Under the pieces are notes generated by a model. That model did not search any database. It was not told the origin of the DNA and saw only the letters and a list, made by a program, of their open reading frames with translations. A program made the position numbers and the translations under genes. A DNA stretch of 64,000 bases from Chitinophaga sp. E66. GTDB taxonomy: Bacteria; Bacteroidota; Bacteroidia; Chitinophagales; Chitinophagaceae. Positions 1-9,827 of this stretch are shown here, piece after piece (positions within the stretch are counted from its first letter, which is position 1; the number at the start of each line of letters is the position of its first letter). The stretch is from the NCBI GenBank assembly GCA_019285755.1, contig CP079103.1, positions 1-64,000 of the forward strand, read 5' to 3'.

Positions 1-1
1 C

Positions 2-819
2 AAATTAAAAGGCCGTGAAAAGGAGCTGGCAGCCGATATTGCGCAAAAGCAACGCGATCAGAAGAAAGTACAGGATCTCATCCGTGCTGTAATCCGCAAA
101 GAGATCGAGGCGGCGCGTAAGAAAGCTGAGGCTGAAGAGCTGGCCCGGAAGAAAGCGGCTGAAGCGGAGAGGAAACGTAAGGAAGAGGAGCGCCAACGCG
201 CTCTGGCCGCAGCGCGCGAAGCCGCGAAAGCCGCCGCAGCCAATAACGCAGCAAACAACAATAATACGGCAAACAATAACACGCCTGCACCTGCACCTAC
301 GCCCCCAGCGCCTAAGCCGGAGCCGGAAGCGCCGGCAGCCGCTACCCCGGAAAAGCCGACCCGTGTTTATAACGTACTGGAAGCCACCCCTGAAGCAGCC
401 GCACTCTCTGAAAACTTCGAGATCAACCGTGGGAAGCTCCCTGGCCCGTAGAATCCGGTTCTATCATCGGTTACTTCGGCACCCAAAAGAATCCGGATAT
501 CAAGATTATTGAAGAAAACGATGGTATGATCTTCGCTACCCGCAAAGGCGGCAGTGTAAAGGCCGTGTTCACCGGTCAGGTGCGCAGCGTATTTGCCATC
601 CCGGGCGGTGGTTACGCAATTACCATCAAACATGGACAGTACTTTACCAACTACGTAGGCCTTTCCAGCTTTACCGTGAAAACCGGGCAATCGGTAACAA
701 CCGGCCAGGTGATCGGTACGGCACGAACCAACGAAGAGGAAAGTGCCGGTGTGGTGGAAGTGCAGATTTATAAAGGAGATAAACTTCAGAACGCCAACGT
801 CTGGATCAAGCAGAGATAA
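2..819 (+). CDS. EnvC-like murein hydrolase activator, M23 family domain (5' partial, one frameshift)
   Basis: The reading frame is open from base 2, so the start lies outside the window. The visible part begins with a highly charged Lys/Glu/Ala-rich coiled coil, followed by an Asn/Ala stretch and a Pro/Ala/Glu linker (about nt 235-360), and ends in a compact beta-rich domain of the M23/LytM type with the typical GQVIGTA ending. No His of the M23 zinc site (HxH) is visible, as expected for degenerate EnvC-type activators that stimulate amidases instead of cutting peptidoglycan themselves. A stop appears at 448-450. Adding one base near 441 (CCTGG to CCTTGG) restores WPVESGSIIGYFG and joins both halves. 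It probably acts in the periplasm during septum splitting. Family is fairly sure; the exact role is inferred. Confidence 0.75.
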
Positions 820-881
820 AGCCGTTCAAAGGGCACAAAAAGAGCGACGGTATCCGTCGCTCTTTTTGTGCCCTTTCGAAG

Positions 882-2019
882 TTAGTTGCGGACAACGGAC
901 TGCTGGAGTACCGTGTCGTAAAGTGCTTTGTACTGGGGAATGATATTGTCGATATGGAAGCGCAGCGCCTGCTCCAGGGCGCCTTTGCGCAGGGAGGCGA
1001 GGAGTTTATCATCCTGCAGGATGGTAATGGCATGAGATGCCATTTGATCCACATCGCCCACGGGACTGCTGTATCCGGTTACCCCATCGATATTGATCTC
1101 GGGAAGGCCACCTGCGTTGGAGGAGAGCACGGGAACCTGACTGGCCATGGCTTCCAATGCGGCAAGGCCAAAGCTTTCGTATTCTGAAGGGAGCAGGAAA
1201 AGGTCAGAGATGGACATGACATCTTCCAGCTGTTCTTGCTTGCCTACAAAACGGATATCGTCGCACAGTCCCATTTCGCGGCACATGCATTCGATCATGG
1301 GGCGGTCGGGGCCGTCGCCAACGAGTAAGAGCTTGGCTGGCATGACGTCGCGTACTTGCCGGAAGACCTTCACAACGTCGGGTACGCGTTTCACCTTCCG
1401 GAAGTTGGACACGTGGAGGAGTATCTTCTCACCGTTCGGCGCAATGGCCTGGCGGAAATGAGGCAGTTCGCGGCGGGTGAAGCGGGCGGTATCAACGAAG
1501 TTATAGATCACAGAAATATCCTTTTCGATGGGGAAGGATTTATAGGTCTCGTCCGCAGGTTGTTCGACACCGCCGTAATCGCATCCGACTCATTGATCGA
1601 AAAGGTAACAACGGGGGCGTAGGTCTTGTCTTTTCCCACCAGTGTTATGTCCGTGCCATGAAGAGTAGTAATGAAGGGAATATGTCTGCCCTGTTTTGCC
1701 ACGATCTGCTGCGCCATATACGCCGTGGAAGCGTGTGGGATGGCATAGTGAACGTGGAGGAGGTCCAATTTCTGGTTAAGGATCACGTCTACCATGGTGC
1801 TGCTGAGCGCACTTTCATAAGGCGGGAAATCGAACAGCGGGTATGTGGGGACCTGTACTTCGTGATAATATATATTGGCGTGGAAGGCGTTCAGTCTGAC
1901 GGGTTGCTGGTAGGTGATAAAATGTACCAGGTGCCCTTTGTCAGCCAGGGCTTTGCCCAATTCCGTCGCCAATACACCACTACCTCCGTAGGTAGGGTAG
2001 CATACAATTCAATGCGCAT
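882..2019 (-). CDS. bshA: BshA, N-acetyl-alpha-D-glucosaminyl L-malate synthase (bacillithiol step 1)
   Basis: This is a GT4-family glycosyltransferase that links GlcNAc from UDP-GlcNAc to L-malate, the first step of bacillithiol synthesis, which Bacteroidota commonly use. Recognisable family signatures are PTYGGSGV at the N-terminus, [16 protein letters not shown], and the C-terminal nucleotide-binding block [16 protein letters not shown]. The start is the ATG at 2017-2019 (MRI). Two missing bases break the frame. One is near 2010, where MRIELYATL should read MRIGIVCYP. The other is near 1551, where a GGG run was shortened and NNLRTRP should read NNLRDETY. Repaired length is about 380 residues, normal for BshA. 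It is divergent from the M28 peptidase gene. Confidence 0.87.
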
Positions 2020-2098
2020 CCGGGAGTGGATTTAATGAGTTGCTAAGGTAAGTATTTTAAAATTAGTTAGCTTTAAAGCCGTAAATCCGGATCTTACC

Positions 2099-3469
2099 AT
2101 GATTAAGCCAATTTTAGCAGTACTGGCCTGTGTGACGGTTCAAACCGCCACTGCACAGGACTCCGACTCGCTGACGATCCGCCGCCTGGCGGATGAGGTG
2201 CTGACGCACAGCACCGCTTACGAAAATCTTAGAGTATTGACCAAGCAGATAGGCGGCCGCCTGGCGGGTTCGCCACAGATGGTGAAAGCGGAGAAATGGG
2301 GAGAGGCCGCACTCAGGGCAGCCGGGGCCGATAAGGTTTTTACACAAGAGTGTATGGTTCCTCATTGGGTTCGCGGTGAGAAGGAACAAGCGCGGATTAT
2401 CAGCCGCCGCAGGGACTTTGTGCCGCCTCTGAACGTCATAGCGTTAGGGAATAGCGTCGGGACGGGCAAAAAGGAGTTACGGCCCCAGTCATGGAAGTGA
2501 GCTCGTTTGAAGAACTGGAATCCCGAAAGGACGAAGTAAAGGGCAAGATCGTGTTTTACAACTATCCATTCAATCCCACTTTTATTAAGACTTTTCATAG
2601 TTACGGAGATGCGGTGAAATTTCGTGGACAGGGCCCTAGCCGGGCGTCAAAGTACGGGGCTGTGGCGGTGATCGTAAGGTCGATGAGCCACAGCATGGAT
2701 AATCATCCTCACACTGGCAGCACGCGCTATGACGAAGCGTTCCCCAAGATTGCCGCTGTTGCCATTGGGTTGCAGGACGCGGACCGGTTAAGTCAACGGA
2801 TTAAGAACGACCCTTCCATGCAGGTATTCCTGCGCACCACCTGCGAGATGTTGCCCGATACGATCGGTCACAATGTGATAGGTGAACTGATGGGCAGCGA
2901 GTTCCCGGATGAGTACATTACAGTAGGCGCCCACCTCGATTCCTGGGATAACTGTGAGGGGCGCACGATGATGGAGCCGGCGTGGTGCAGTCGATTGAGA
3001 TTTTACGCGCGTACAAAGCTCTTGGTTGGAAGCCGAAGCGTACACTGCGCGTGGTATTGTTTGCTAATGAGGAGAACGGTGTTCGCGGTGGTACGAAATA
3101 TGCCGAGCTGGCTAAAGAGAACAAGGAAAAGCATTTGTTTGCGCTGGAAAGTGATGCCGGAGGATTCACGCCACGGGGATTCATTATGGAGATGAAGCCT
3201 GAACAGCGCACGAAAGTGAAAAGTTGGGCGCCGCTGATGCTTCCCTATGGGTTGTATGATTTTGATGAAGTGGGCACCGGGGTGGATATTGGGCCTCTAG
3301 GCCGTACATTCGGTATACCTACGGCTGAACTTTCTCCCGATTCGCAGCGTTATTTTGATATTCACCATGCCGTTTCGGATACTTTTGAGTCGGTAAATAA
3401 ACGCGAGTTAGAAATGGGGACCGTGGGCATGGGGCTTTGATCTTTCTTGTCGATAAATACGGTTTATAA
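2099..3469 (+). CDS. M28 family zinc aminopeptidase, secreted
   Basis: A signal peptide (MIKPILAVLACVTVQTATAQ) is followed by a PA-like insert and the M28 peptidase domain. The metal and catalytic residues are visible after repair: His-Asp in GAHLDSW, Asp in HDDGAG, Glu-Glu in ANEENG, Asp in ESDAGG, and the last His in DIHHAVSD. The frame is broken three times by a shortened run: near 2473 (AAGGAG should be AAGGGAG), near 2958 (five G read as four) and near 3431 (five G read as four). The last repair moves the stop from 3440 to 3467-3469 and gives the tail ALIFLVDKYGL. Repaired length is about 457 residues, usual for this group. It likely degrades peptides in the periplasm or outside the cell. 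Confidence 0.88.
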
Positions 3470-3476
3470 TCCTGAT

Positions 3477-3875
3477 ATGAAAAAATTCATACTCATCATT
3501 GTCGCGATCATCCTGGTGGTGCTGGGCGGCTTCTTTTACTACCGGTATTACTTCGTTTTTGGCCGCGGCGCAAAGGCGGGAGAACTGAACTTTTTTGTAC
3601 AGAAAGGCTATGTATGGAAAACATACGAGGGCAGGTTGATCCAGTCGGGCTTTAAACCGCAGAACCTGGGTGGTGTGCAATCGAACGAGTTCGAGTTTTC
3701 CGTGACTGACGAAAAGGTGGCGCAGCTGTTAATGAGCAGCAGCGGCAAATTGCTGGAACTGCATTATCGCGAGCATTTAGGCGCATTGCCCTGGCGGGGT
3801 CAAAGTAATTACATAGTAGATAGTGTGATATCGGTCACGGACCCCAGAACAGGGGAGCGACAAACAGTATTCTAA
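3477..3875 (+). CDS. Small membrane-anchored protein of unknown function
   Basis: An intact frame of 132 residues that starts only 7 bases after the repaired stop of the M28 peptidase. Residues 3-24 form one strongly hydrophobic segment (FILIIVAIILVVLGGFFYY), and the rest is a small soluble domain with FFVQKGYVWKTYEGRLIQ and a C-terminal DPRTGE. Proteins of this shape are widespread in Bacteroidota; I recall them carrying the unlikely label 6-phosphogluconate dehydrogenase, but there is no dinucleotide fold here. I chose MKKF at 3477 rather than the ATG at 3447 because the signal-like segment begins there and the earlier start would overlap the peptidase. No function is proposed. Confidence 0.75.
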   Translation: MKKFILIIVAIILVVLGGFFYYRYYFVFGRGAKAGELNFFVQKGYVWKTYEGRLIQSGFKPQNLGGVQSNEFEFSVTDEKVAQLLMSSSGKLLELHYREHLGALPWRGQSNYIVDSVISVTDPRTGERQTVF

Positions 3876-3879
3876 GAGG

Positions 3880-3909
3880 AAAGCCGGGCTATAAAGTCCG
3901 GCTTTCTTA
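3880..3909 (+). terminator. Intrinsic terminator
   Basis: AAAGCCGG (3880-3887) pairs with CCGGCTTT (3898-3905), then CTT. It directly follows the stop of the small membrane protein at 3875 and closes the peptidase/membrane protein unit. Confidence 0.7.
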
Positions 3910-4007
3910 TTTCACCACTTTTCAGAGGACTCCTCTTCAATTCGGAGATACTATCGATCTTTATGGATGATGAAATTGTCTGGCTAGGAATATACTCCGT
4001 GAATAGA

Positions 4008-4717
4008 TTATTGCGCTGCATAGAGCAGGAAGATCGCAGGCCGTTTATGGAAGTCCTGTTGATCCTTTTTCCATTGCGCGACAGATTGTGTGCGAATAAA
4101 TTCCGTAGGGGCGGTGAGATCTGCGGCTACGCATAACTGGGTCCGGTCATTTGCGTGTTGGAGGATGTCATTCAACAATTGATTATTCCTATATGGAGCT
4201 TCTATAAAAAGTTGAGTTTGCTGCTTTTTCGCGGAAGTGGTTTCAAGATCTTTGATAGCCTTGGCACGGTCAAGTGGTTTCACCGGCAGGTACCCGACAA
4301 ACTGGAAGTTTTGTCCGTTCATGCCGGAGGCCATCAGGGCGAGAAGCATAGAATTGGGGCCTACCATCGGAATTACAGTTGCCTGTACTTGGTGAGCTGC
4401 CTGTACGACAAGGTTTCCCGGATCGGCGACTGCCGGACATCCGGCTTCGCTGATGACGCCTAAGGACTGGCCTTCCTGCAGGAATTTTTAGCTGCAGCCG
4501 TATCCGGAGGATTATGCTCGTTCATGAGAAAGAGTTGTAATTTATCTATGTCGATGCTACGGTCCAGTGATTTGAGGAAGCGCCGGGCTGTTCGTTCGTT
4601 TTCCACAAAGAAGATGCGCAGTTCGCGCACCGTATCTGTGATATACGGAGGCAGGCTGAAAAGCGCATCGGCGCTGAGAACCGTCGGAATAAGATATAAT
4701 TTCCCCTTTTGTGACAT
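4008..4717 (-). CDS. SAM-dependent methyltransferase, RsmI / tetrapyrrole methylase family
   Basis: The N-terminus GKLYLIPTVLS and the FFVENERTARRFLKSL motif belong to the RsmI-like branch of the tetrapyrrole methylase fold. The middle has SEAGCPAVADPGN and MVGPNSMLLALMASGM, which form the SAM site, and the end is FIEAPYRNNQLLNDIL. Real RsmI methylates the ribose of C1402 in 16S rRNA. Bacteroidota often carry a second, shorter paralogue that starts as this one does, so I do not assign rsmI. One missing A in a run near 4488 (AAAAAA read as AAAAA) separates the two halves; repair gives about 236 residues. Start at 4717 (MSQKGK). Confidence 0.75.
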
Positions 4718-4877
4718 ACCCTGGTAGTTTTATTCATCGGGTAGTTTAATGTTGTCTGCCTTTGATGCAGTTAACATACAGGTTTACGCCCCTTTGAATT
4801 CCGGCAAAGATAGGGTTTCATCTGTGATTCATTGTGGACAGCAATCGTACGTCGGAGAGCTACTGGGGCATCCACTG

Positions 4878-5655
4878 TTAAGGTTCCGTTCCCATCGGCA
4901 GTCGCTGCTGCTGCAAGTGAATCGTGGCCGCAATGACGGCATAGCAAGGCGCCAGTAACCAGCCCAATACTGGTATAAACAGGAACAGGTAAAATACGAC
5001 ACCATTGCCCATGGCCATACCTTTATGCTGACGGATATAGGCAATGCTTTGCCGCATAGACCAGCGCCTCCGTTCGAAACTGTAGTCCATCATAGAAAAG
5101 CCGAAATAGTAACACTCGATCAGCATCGCTATTAAAGGTGTCAGCCACCCCAGAATCGGGACGAAGGCCAAAATCGCCAATATAAGCATCAACGCCGTCT
5201 GGTAAATAAGGTTCCTTAACGATAACCGAATCCCCGCACCAGGTCCTTCAGTAATTGCGACGCGCTAAAAGGAAAATCCTTCCCTGTATAATGCTCTCCG
5301 TCTTTTCCGATAAATATGCAAACAAAGGCGATCCAACGATCAGGAACACATATTTGAAAAATGAAAAATACATGATCAGGAATACCATCCTGACTGCGAA
5401 TCCAACCAATAAAAAGAGAAAGTTCACGAAACTATTCTGCAGCTCCTCGATCCACGTTTTCAAAGTGAGCAGGTTGAGTACATAGTCAATAAAGACGCCC
5501 GAGTAATCCCAAACGAAAACAATCCCCGCCACAAACATCAGGCAGTAAACGATTCCGGGAATTATGATCCACTTCCACAACTTATGTTCCGATATAAAAC
5601 GGTGGGCGGCGCCATAAGACTGAATGGCGCCTAGTACTTCTCTTAATGAAAACAA
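4878..5655 (-). CDS. EI24 domain (CysZ-like) integral membrane protein
   Basis: The sequence begins MFSLREVLGAIQSYGAA and contains at least four long hydrophobic segments, including IIPGIVYCLMFVAGIVFVW, and the EI24 pattern FFKYVFLIVGSPLFAYLSEK. The second half has YYFGFSMMDYSFERRR, a further family signature, and MGNGVVFYLFLFIPVLGW. EI24 proteins include the sulfate permease CysZ, but no sulfur gene lies nearby, so the substrate is unknown. Two shortened G runs break the frame, near 5281 (QGK restored) and near 5233 (VRGIRLSL restored). Repaired length is about 260 residues, typical. The gene ends about 160 bases from the start of the methyltransferase, on the same strand; I see nothing in that gap. 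Confidence 0.78.
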
Positions 5656-5745
5656 CGTTCGCTTTTTTAGATGGTAGCAAAAAATGTACTGGAGTTTTGC
5701 TCAAGCAACGGATGGGTCGAACGTAAATTAGTATTATTTTTCAGT

Positions 5746-6355
5746 ATGCCTAAACTCGATCGTGCATTTTATCTCGAAAAAATGTCCTGAAAGTAGCGAA
5801 AGCCCTGCTGGGAAAGGTTTTGGTTACAGAAATAAATGGCGTCCGCACTTCAGGGCGTATCGTGGAAACGGAAGCTTACAACGGCTCGGTAGACAGAGCT
5901 TCCCACGCCTGGAACAACCGCCGTACCCAGCGCACCGAAGTAATGTTTGGGCAAGGAGGAGTGTCCTATGTGTACCTCTGCTATGGCATCCATCACCTTT
6001 TAACGTGGTCACGAACCTGCAGGATGTACCGCATGCCGTGCTGGTCCGTGCCCTGGAGCCGGTAGACGGCATCGATGAAATGCTCCGCCGAACCGGTAAA
6101 CCAAAATTGGATTATACGCTCACATCAGGCCCCGGCAGCCTGTCCCGCGCACTGGGTATATCTACAGCTCTCACCGGAGAAAGCCTTCTGGGAGACCGCA
6201 TCTGGATAGAAGATTCACCTGCGGTCCCCGGAAAGGATATTGTCGCCGGTTCCCGTGTTGGAGTAGCTTACGCCATGGAAGACGCCTATCTGCCTTATCG
6301 ATTTTCCATTCGGGGCAGCAAATGGGTTAGCAAGGGGAAAGGGCTCGTCAGGTAG
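5746..6355 (+). CDS. mpg: 3-methyladenine DNA glycosylase (AAG/MPG type)
   Basis: This is the MPG-fold base-excision enzyme that removes alkylated purines such as 3-methyladenine. After repair the protein runs from [10 protein letters not shown] through [20 protein letters not shown], containing the catalytic Glu in VETEAY and the Asp/His active-site region, then [18 protein letters not shown] and the C-terminal RVGV block. Two run-length deletions split it: near 5777 (seven A read as six) and near 6000 (five T read as four). The repaired protein is about 203 residues, the usual length. ATG at 5746 is favoured because the family starts just ahead of FYL. It ends next to a shared hairpin with the convergent porP gene. 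Confidence 0.9.
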
Positions 6356-6404
6356 CTGGTGAAAGGAGCTCGCCAGCAGCATACAGGTTTTCCCCTGAAA
6401 TGAA

Positions 6405-6435
6405 AACGCCCACGCGGTAAAACTGCGTGGGCGTT
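6405..6435. terminator. Bidirectional terminator between mpg and porP
   Basis: AACGCCCACGC (6405-6415) pairs perfectly with GCGTGGGCGTT (6425-6435). It lies between two convergent genes and can serve both; the T run is short on either side. Confidence 0.65.
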
Positions 6436-6468
6436 GATTATGTATACCTGATCTTTCAGGCGGAAATA

Positions 6469-7485
6469 TTAGAATTTCGGGCAAAGTGTACCGTTCTTAT
6501 TGCTGTCGCCGCGTTTACCGATATAGATCACGGAGATCTCCATGCCACCGCGATAGTTGGAAGCCGGTTTCAGGGTAGAGACGTTCATGTCGTAGCTCAA
6601 ACCTACCTTAAAGCTGTTAAATTCCAGCCCCACATAAGGGTTGACGGCATCTTTCAGGCGGAACCAGGAACCAACGTAGAAGATGGTCGGTGCGTCGGGC
6701 ATGTCATTGAGCAGGAAACCATAAGCCGCGCCCATAGTTGTCTCTACCGCCTGGTTTTGACGCATGTAGTGTGCGCTGAAGTGGATGCGGTTGCCGCCGT
6801 TCACTGGAAATGACCCGCCACCATGCACCGTATAGCGATAGCTCAACCGGTTATTGTTATTGTCCAGGAAGGTTTCTGTAGGCTGGGTAAAGTGGTAATA
6901 AGAGGCGCCGAGATAGATATTGGATGATTCCCCAACCAGGCCGCTATATAAGAGGCCGACATTATAATCCAGATAGGAAATGTTCGGGTTGTTAATTGCT
7001 TCACCACTGGGAAGGGAAGGGTCGTACCCGTTGTCCCCGATCTGCTGCTCGAAAATCAGTTTGCTCTGGTCTACCCGTTTCTGCACAAATGCCATCTGTA
7101 CACCTAAACCCAGGGTATGATTACCTTCAACGTCCAGACCTTTATGGTATGCAGTGCTCGCAGCTACGAAATTGGATGTCAGTGCGCCCGCACCGGTTTT
7201 ATCATAGAGCGCCAGGACGCCCACGCCCCAGGTATCTGTATACGGGATAGAATTCTTCAAAATACCGAAATCCGCTGCCAGCGTCCCTGTAATGTACGGA
7301 GATGCAATACTGCGCCATTGACTGCGGTAGTTGCCGGATAAACGAAGATCGCCGGAGAAGTACCCCGTGAATGCTGGGTTCAGCGTAAGCGGCGACGCGA
7401 AGAACTGCGTGAAGTGCGGATCCTGCGCCTTTACAGGGCTGAATGCATAAAGGGCTATGGTTAATAGGAGTAGTAATTTTTTCAT
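6469..7485 (-). CDS. PorP/SprF family type IX secretion system outer membrane protein
   Basis: An intact frame of 338 residues. A signal peptide (MKKLLLLLTIALYAFSPVKAQ) is followed by the diagnostic PorP/SprF opening DPHFTQFFASPLTLNPAFTG, then beta-barrel-like strands (for example GVQMAFVQKRV, LGASYYHFTQP, GGGSFPVNGGNRIHFSAHY) and the typical ending PASNYRGGMEISVIY. Members sit in the outer membrane and pair with type IX secreted proteins for gliding or surface attachment. No T9SS cargo or other PorP partner gene (SprA, gld) is next to it, so this is probably one of several stand-alone paralogues. It is one of the few genes here without a frameshift. Confidence 0.9.
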   Translation of the reverse strand: MKKLLLLLTIALYAFSPVKAQDPHFTQFFASPLTLNPAFTGYFSGDLRLSGNYRSQWRSIASPYITGTLAADFGILKNSIPYTDTWGVGVLALYDKTGAGALTSNFVAASTAYHKGLDVEGNHTLGLGVQMAFVQKRVDQSKLIFEQQIGDNGYDPSLPSGEAINNPNISYLDYNVGLLYSGLVGESSNIYLGASYYHFTQPTETFLDNNNNRLSYRYTVHGGGSFPVNGGNRIHFSAHYMRQNQAVETTMGAAYGFLLNDMPDAPTIFYVGSWFRLKDAVNPYVGLEFNSFKVGLSYDMNVSTLKPASNYRGGMEISVIYIGKRGDSNKNGTLCPKF

Positions 7486-7530
7486 TTCAATACTTCATCG
7501 GTTAAAGGCTGATAGGGACACTATACAATG

Positions 7531-7560
7531 CTAAGGTAGAAAATCAATTTCATATTTCAA
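7531..7560 (-). promoter_or_regulatory. Candidate Bacteroidota promoter of the porP/sprF gene
   Basis: On the minus strand TTG (7558-7560) is followed by 19 bases and TACCTTAG (7531-7538), close to the Bacteroidota consensus TTG-N17-23-TAnnTTTG. Predicted start of transcription is about 40 bases upstream of the ATG at 7485. Confidence 0.5.
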
Positions 7561-7677
7561 ATTAAATCTATATAATCCCGCGGGTCATTGATATAGATAT
7601 ACTTGTGAACGCCTTTCGGATCCGTCCCGATATTCTTCTCCAGTGTCTACCTTTACAACGCGGATTACAGATTTTTG
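7561..7677 (-). other. Short stretch after upp, possible coding tail, unassigned
   Basis: On the minus strand directly after the upp stop there is protein-like sequence without a start codon (VIRVVKVDTGE, then in another frame NIGTDPKGVHKYIYIND ending in a stop near 7563). With one base restored near 7636 it reads as one continuous C-terminal tail. I cannot tell whether it is a short gene, a fragment, or an extension of upp. Confidence 0.2.
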
Positions 7678-8331
7678 TTACTGCTGGACCTTTTCCCCGA
7701 ACGCCAGATCACCGGCATCGCCGAGTCCGGGTACGATATAACCCTTTGCCGTCAGCTCATCGTCGATGTCGCCCGCCCAGATGCTGATATTGGCGTCTGC
7801 ATTCCGTTGCACGTATTCGATCCCGATCGTACACGCTATCGCTGTAACGATATGAATATGAGCAGGTTTGCCAAATTCGGCCAGGTGCTCGATGGTTTTA
7901 ACCAATGAAGCCCCGGTAGCGAGCATCGGATCAGAAAGTATCAACACCTTACCATCCAGCGGAGGACAGGATACGTATTCCAGGCTGATTTCGAACGATC
8001 CGTCGCGGTTATGCTTACGGTATGCGGAAATGTAGGCATGATCGGCTTTGTCAAAGTAATTGACCAGCCCCTGGTGCATGGCCAGTCCGGCACGCAGGAT
8101 CGTCCCGATCACCGGCTGGTATTTGAGTACCTGGACGTGTGCGCTGCCCAGCGGGGTTTCGACTTCCTTGTCCACATACATCAGCGTTTTGCTGATCTCA
8201 TAGGCGGCTACTTCGCCCAGTCGCTCCAGGTTACGGCGGAACCGCATCCGGTCAGCCTGTATCACTTCATCCCTGATCTCGCTCATCCACTCGCCTACAA
8301 GTGAGTTGGTGTCACTCAGATTGATTATCAT
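7678..8331 (-). CDS. upp: Uracil phosphoribosyltransferase
   Basis: Salvage enzyme that makes UMP from uracil and PRPP in the cytoplasm. The intact 217-residue frame contains the PRPP loop VLILSDPMLATGAS and the uracil-binding ending GYIVPGLGDAGDLAFGE. I take the start at MIINLSDTNS (8331), because the longer frame to 8406 would run into the YfbK remnant and its first 25 residues do not look like the family. The flanking anmK (cell wall recycling) and adenine deaminase genes make this a loose salvage neighbourhood. Confidence 0.92.
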   Translation of the reverse strand: MIINLSDTNSLVGEWMSEIRDEVIQADRMRFRRNLERLGEVAAYEISKTLMYVDKEVETPLGSAHVQVLKYQPVIGTILRAGLAMHQGLVNYFDKADHAYISAYRKHNRDGSFEISLEYVSCPPLDGKVLILSDPMLATGASLVKTIEHLAEFGKPAHIHIVTAIACTIGIEYVQRNADANISIWAGDIDDELTAKGYIVPGLGDAGDLAFGEKVQQ

Positions 8332-8408
8332 AACCCTGCTGTTTTGCGTTTCATGCCAAAATAGCATTTTTTTCGCTTCCGGGGCGCTTTTTCCCCACGA
8401 TAACATTA

Positions 8409-8700
8409 TTCCTGGCGGGCAGTGTCTTCCAGCGCCATCGCCAGTTTGATCATTTTAGCGAACTGGCTCCGGTACTTTTCCTCGTCGGTCCCCGAGACCT
8501 TCGCTTTTGCACAGCACCATCCCGAATTGCGCCACGGCGGCGGCTAAACGGAAGCTTATTTGTTGATGTTTCAATGGATCTATTGTCCCTCTCTTCAACT
8601 TCACCCCATGCGGTACGAGCCCGTAGAGTGCAGTAACGCTATGCCCGGAGCCCATATCACCGGCGTCCTTCTTGTCGTCATCCGCCCCGTGATTCCATAA
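8409..8700 (-). pseudogene. Decayed C-terminal remnant of a VWA / YfbK-type (DUF3520) gene
   Basis: The minus strand encodes DDDKKDAGDMGSGHSVTALY, a strong signature of the C-terminal region of VWA-domain YfbK proteins, then SFRLAAAVAQFGMVL, and in a shifted frame EEKYRSQFAKMIKLAMALE to a stop at 8409. The VWA domain and everything before DDDKK is gone: the upstream edge at about 8700 lies just upstream of the anmK start. About 15-20 residues usual between FGMVL and the final helix also seem to be missing. Unlike the other broken genes in this window, no single-base repair restores it, so this is true decay. Confidence 0.6.
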
Positions 8701-8718
8701 AATGATCCCGCCTTCCAT

Positions 8719-8726
8719 TATCTTTG
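8719..8726 (+). promoter_or_regulatory. Candidate -7 box of anmK
   Basis: TATCTTTG matches TAnnTTTG and lies 14 bases before the anmK ATG, inside the edge of the YfbK remnant. I see no clear -33 TTG. Confidence 0.4.
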
Positions 8727-8740
8727 ACAAAATTTTTGCC

Positions 8741-9827
8741 ATGGTATATCACGTAATCGGTTTAATGTCAGGAAGTTCTTTAGATGGGTTGGATATCGTT
8801 TATGCTGAGCTGACGGAAGTCAGGGGCCAGTGGTCTTACCAGATCCATGGCGCGGAATGCATCCCGTATGCGGATAAGTTGCGGAATTCCCTTCGGGACG
8901 CCATCCTCTTCAACGCCCGCGACTACCAGTTACTTCATACCGCTTACGGCAGGTTCATCGGTGAACAGGTGAACGCCTTCATCGATCGCCACAGCCTGCA
9001 TCATAAGATTCATTTTATTGCCTCCCACGGGCATACCACATTCCACATTCCCGAAGAACATACCACGGCTCAACTGGGCGACGGCGCCGCAATTGCCGCC
9101 GTGACGGGGCTTCCGGTCATTACAGACCTCCGCGCCGTAGACGTGGCACTCGGCGGACAAGGCGCACCTATCGTCCCTATCGGAGAAAAACTCCTTTTTC
9201 AGACTTCGGCTTTCTGCTTAACCTGGGCGGCATCGCCAATATCTCCGCTAAAAACGGGGAAACTTACCGTGCTTTCGATATCTGCCCCGCCAATCGTGTG
9301 CTCGACTCATTGGCGCAGGCACTGGGCAAAGTGTACGATGAGAACGGTAACCTGGCTGCCGGAGGTGTTACAGACAATACGTTGCTTTCCGCTCTTAACG
9401 CGCTCCCATACTACGCGCAACCTTTCCCGAAATCGCTCGCGAATGATTTCGGTACCGACACCGTGCTGCCCCTGATCGCGCAACATACGTTATCGGTGCA
9501 GGGTAAGCTGCGTACTTACGTGGAGCATATCGCCATACAGATAGAGGCATCGGTGAAAAGCCTGGAACTCCCGACCCAGGGGCGCAGATGCTTGTAACGG
9601 GCGGTGGTGCATTTAATCGTTTCCTCATCGAAGCGATCGATGCGAGGCTCGACCCGCTGGGCATTACCCTCGTGGTGCCCGACGAGCAAACGGCGGCATA
9701 CAAGGAAGCCCTCGTAATGGCGCTCATCGGTGCGCTGCGCTGGCGCCAGCAAACTAATATCCTTTCTTCCGTTACCGGCGCCTCCCGCGATAGCGTGAAC
9801 GGCGCTTTGTGGGTGAGCGAAGTCTAG
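8741..9827 (+). CDS. anmK: Anhydro-N-acetylmuramic acid kinase
   Basis: AnmK cleaves and phosphorylates 1,6-anhydro-MurNAc from peptidoglycan turnover to MurNAc-6-phosphate. Evidence: MVYHVIGLMSGSSLDGLDIV (ATP-binding start), HFIASHGHTTFHIP, QLGDGAAIA, ALGGQGAPIVPIGE, LNLGGIANIS and MLVTGGGAFN. Two missing bases break the frame. One is near 9199 (TTTTTC followed by AGAC), where PDFGFLLNLGG is restored. The other is near 9568 (CTGGAACT), where TPDPGAQMLVTGGG is restored. Repaired length is about 362 residues, normal. The start at 8741 is preferred over 8702 because MSGSSLDG begins 8 codons later, as in the family. The stop codon overlaps the stop of the convergent adenine deaminase gene. Confidence 0.92.
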
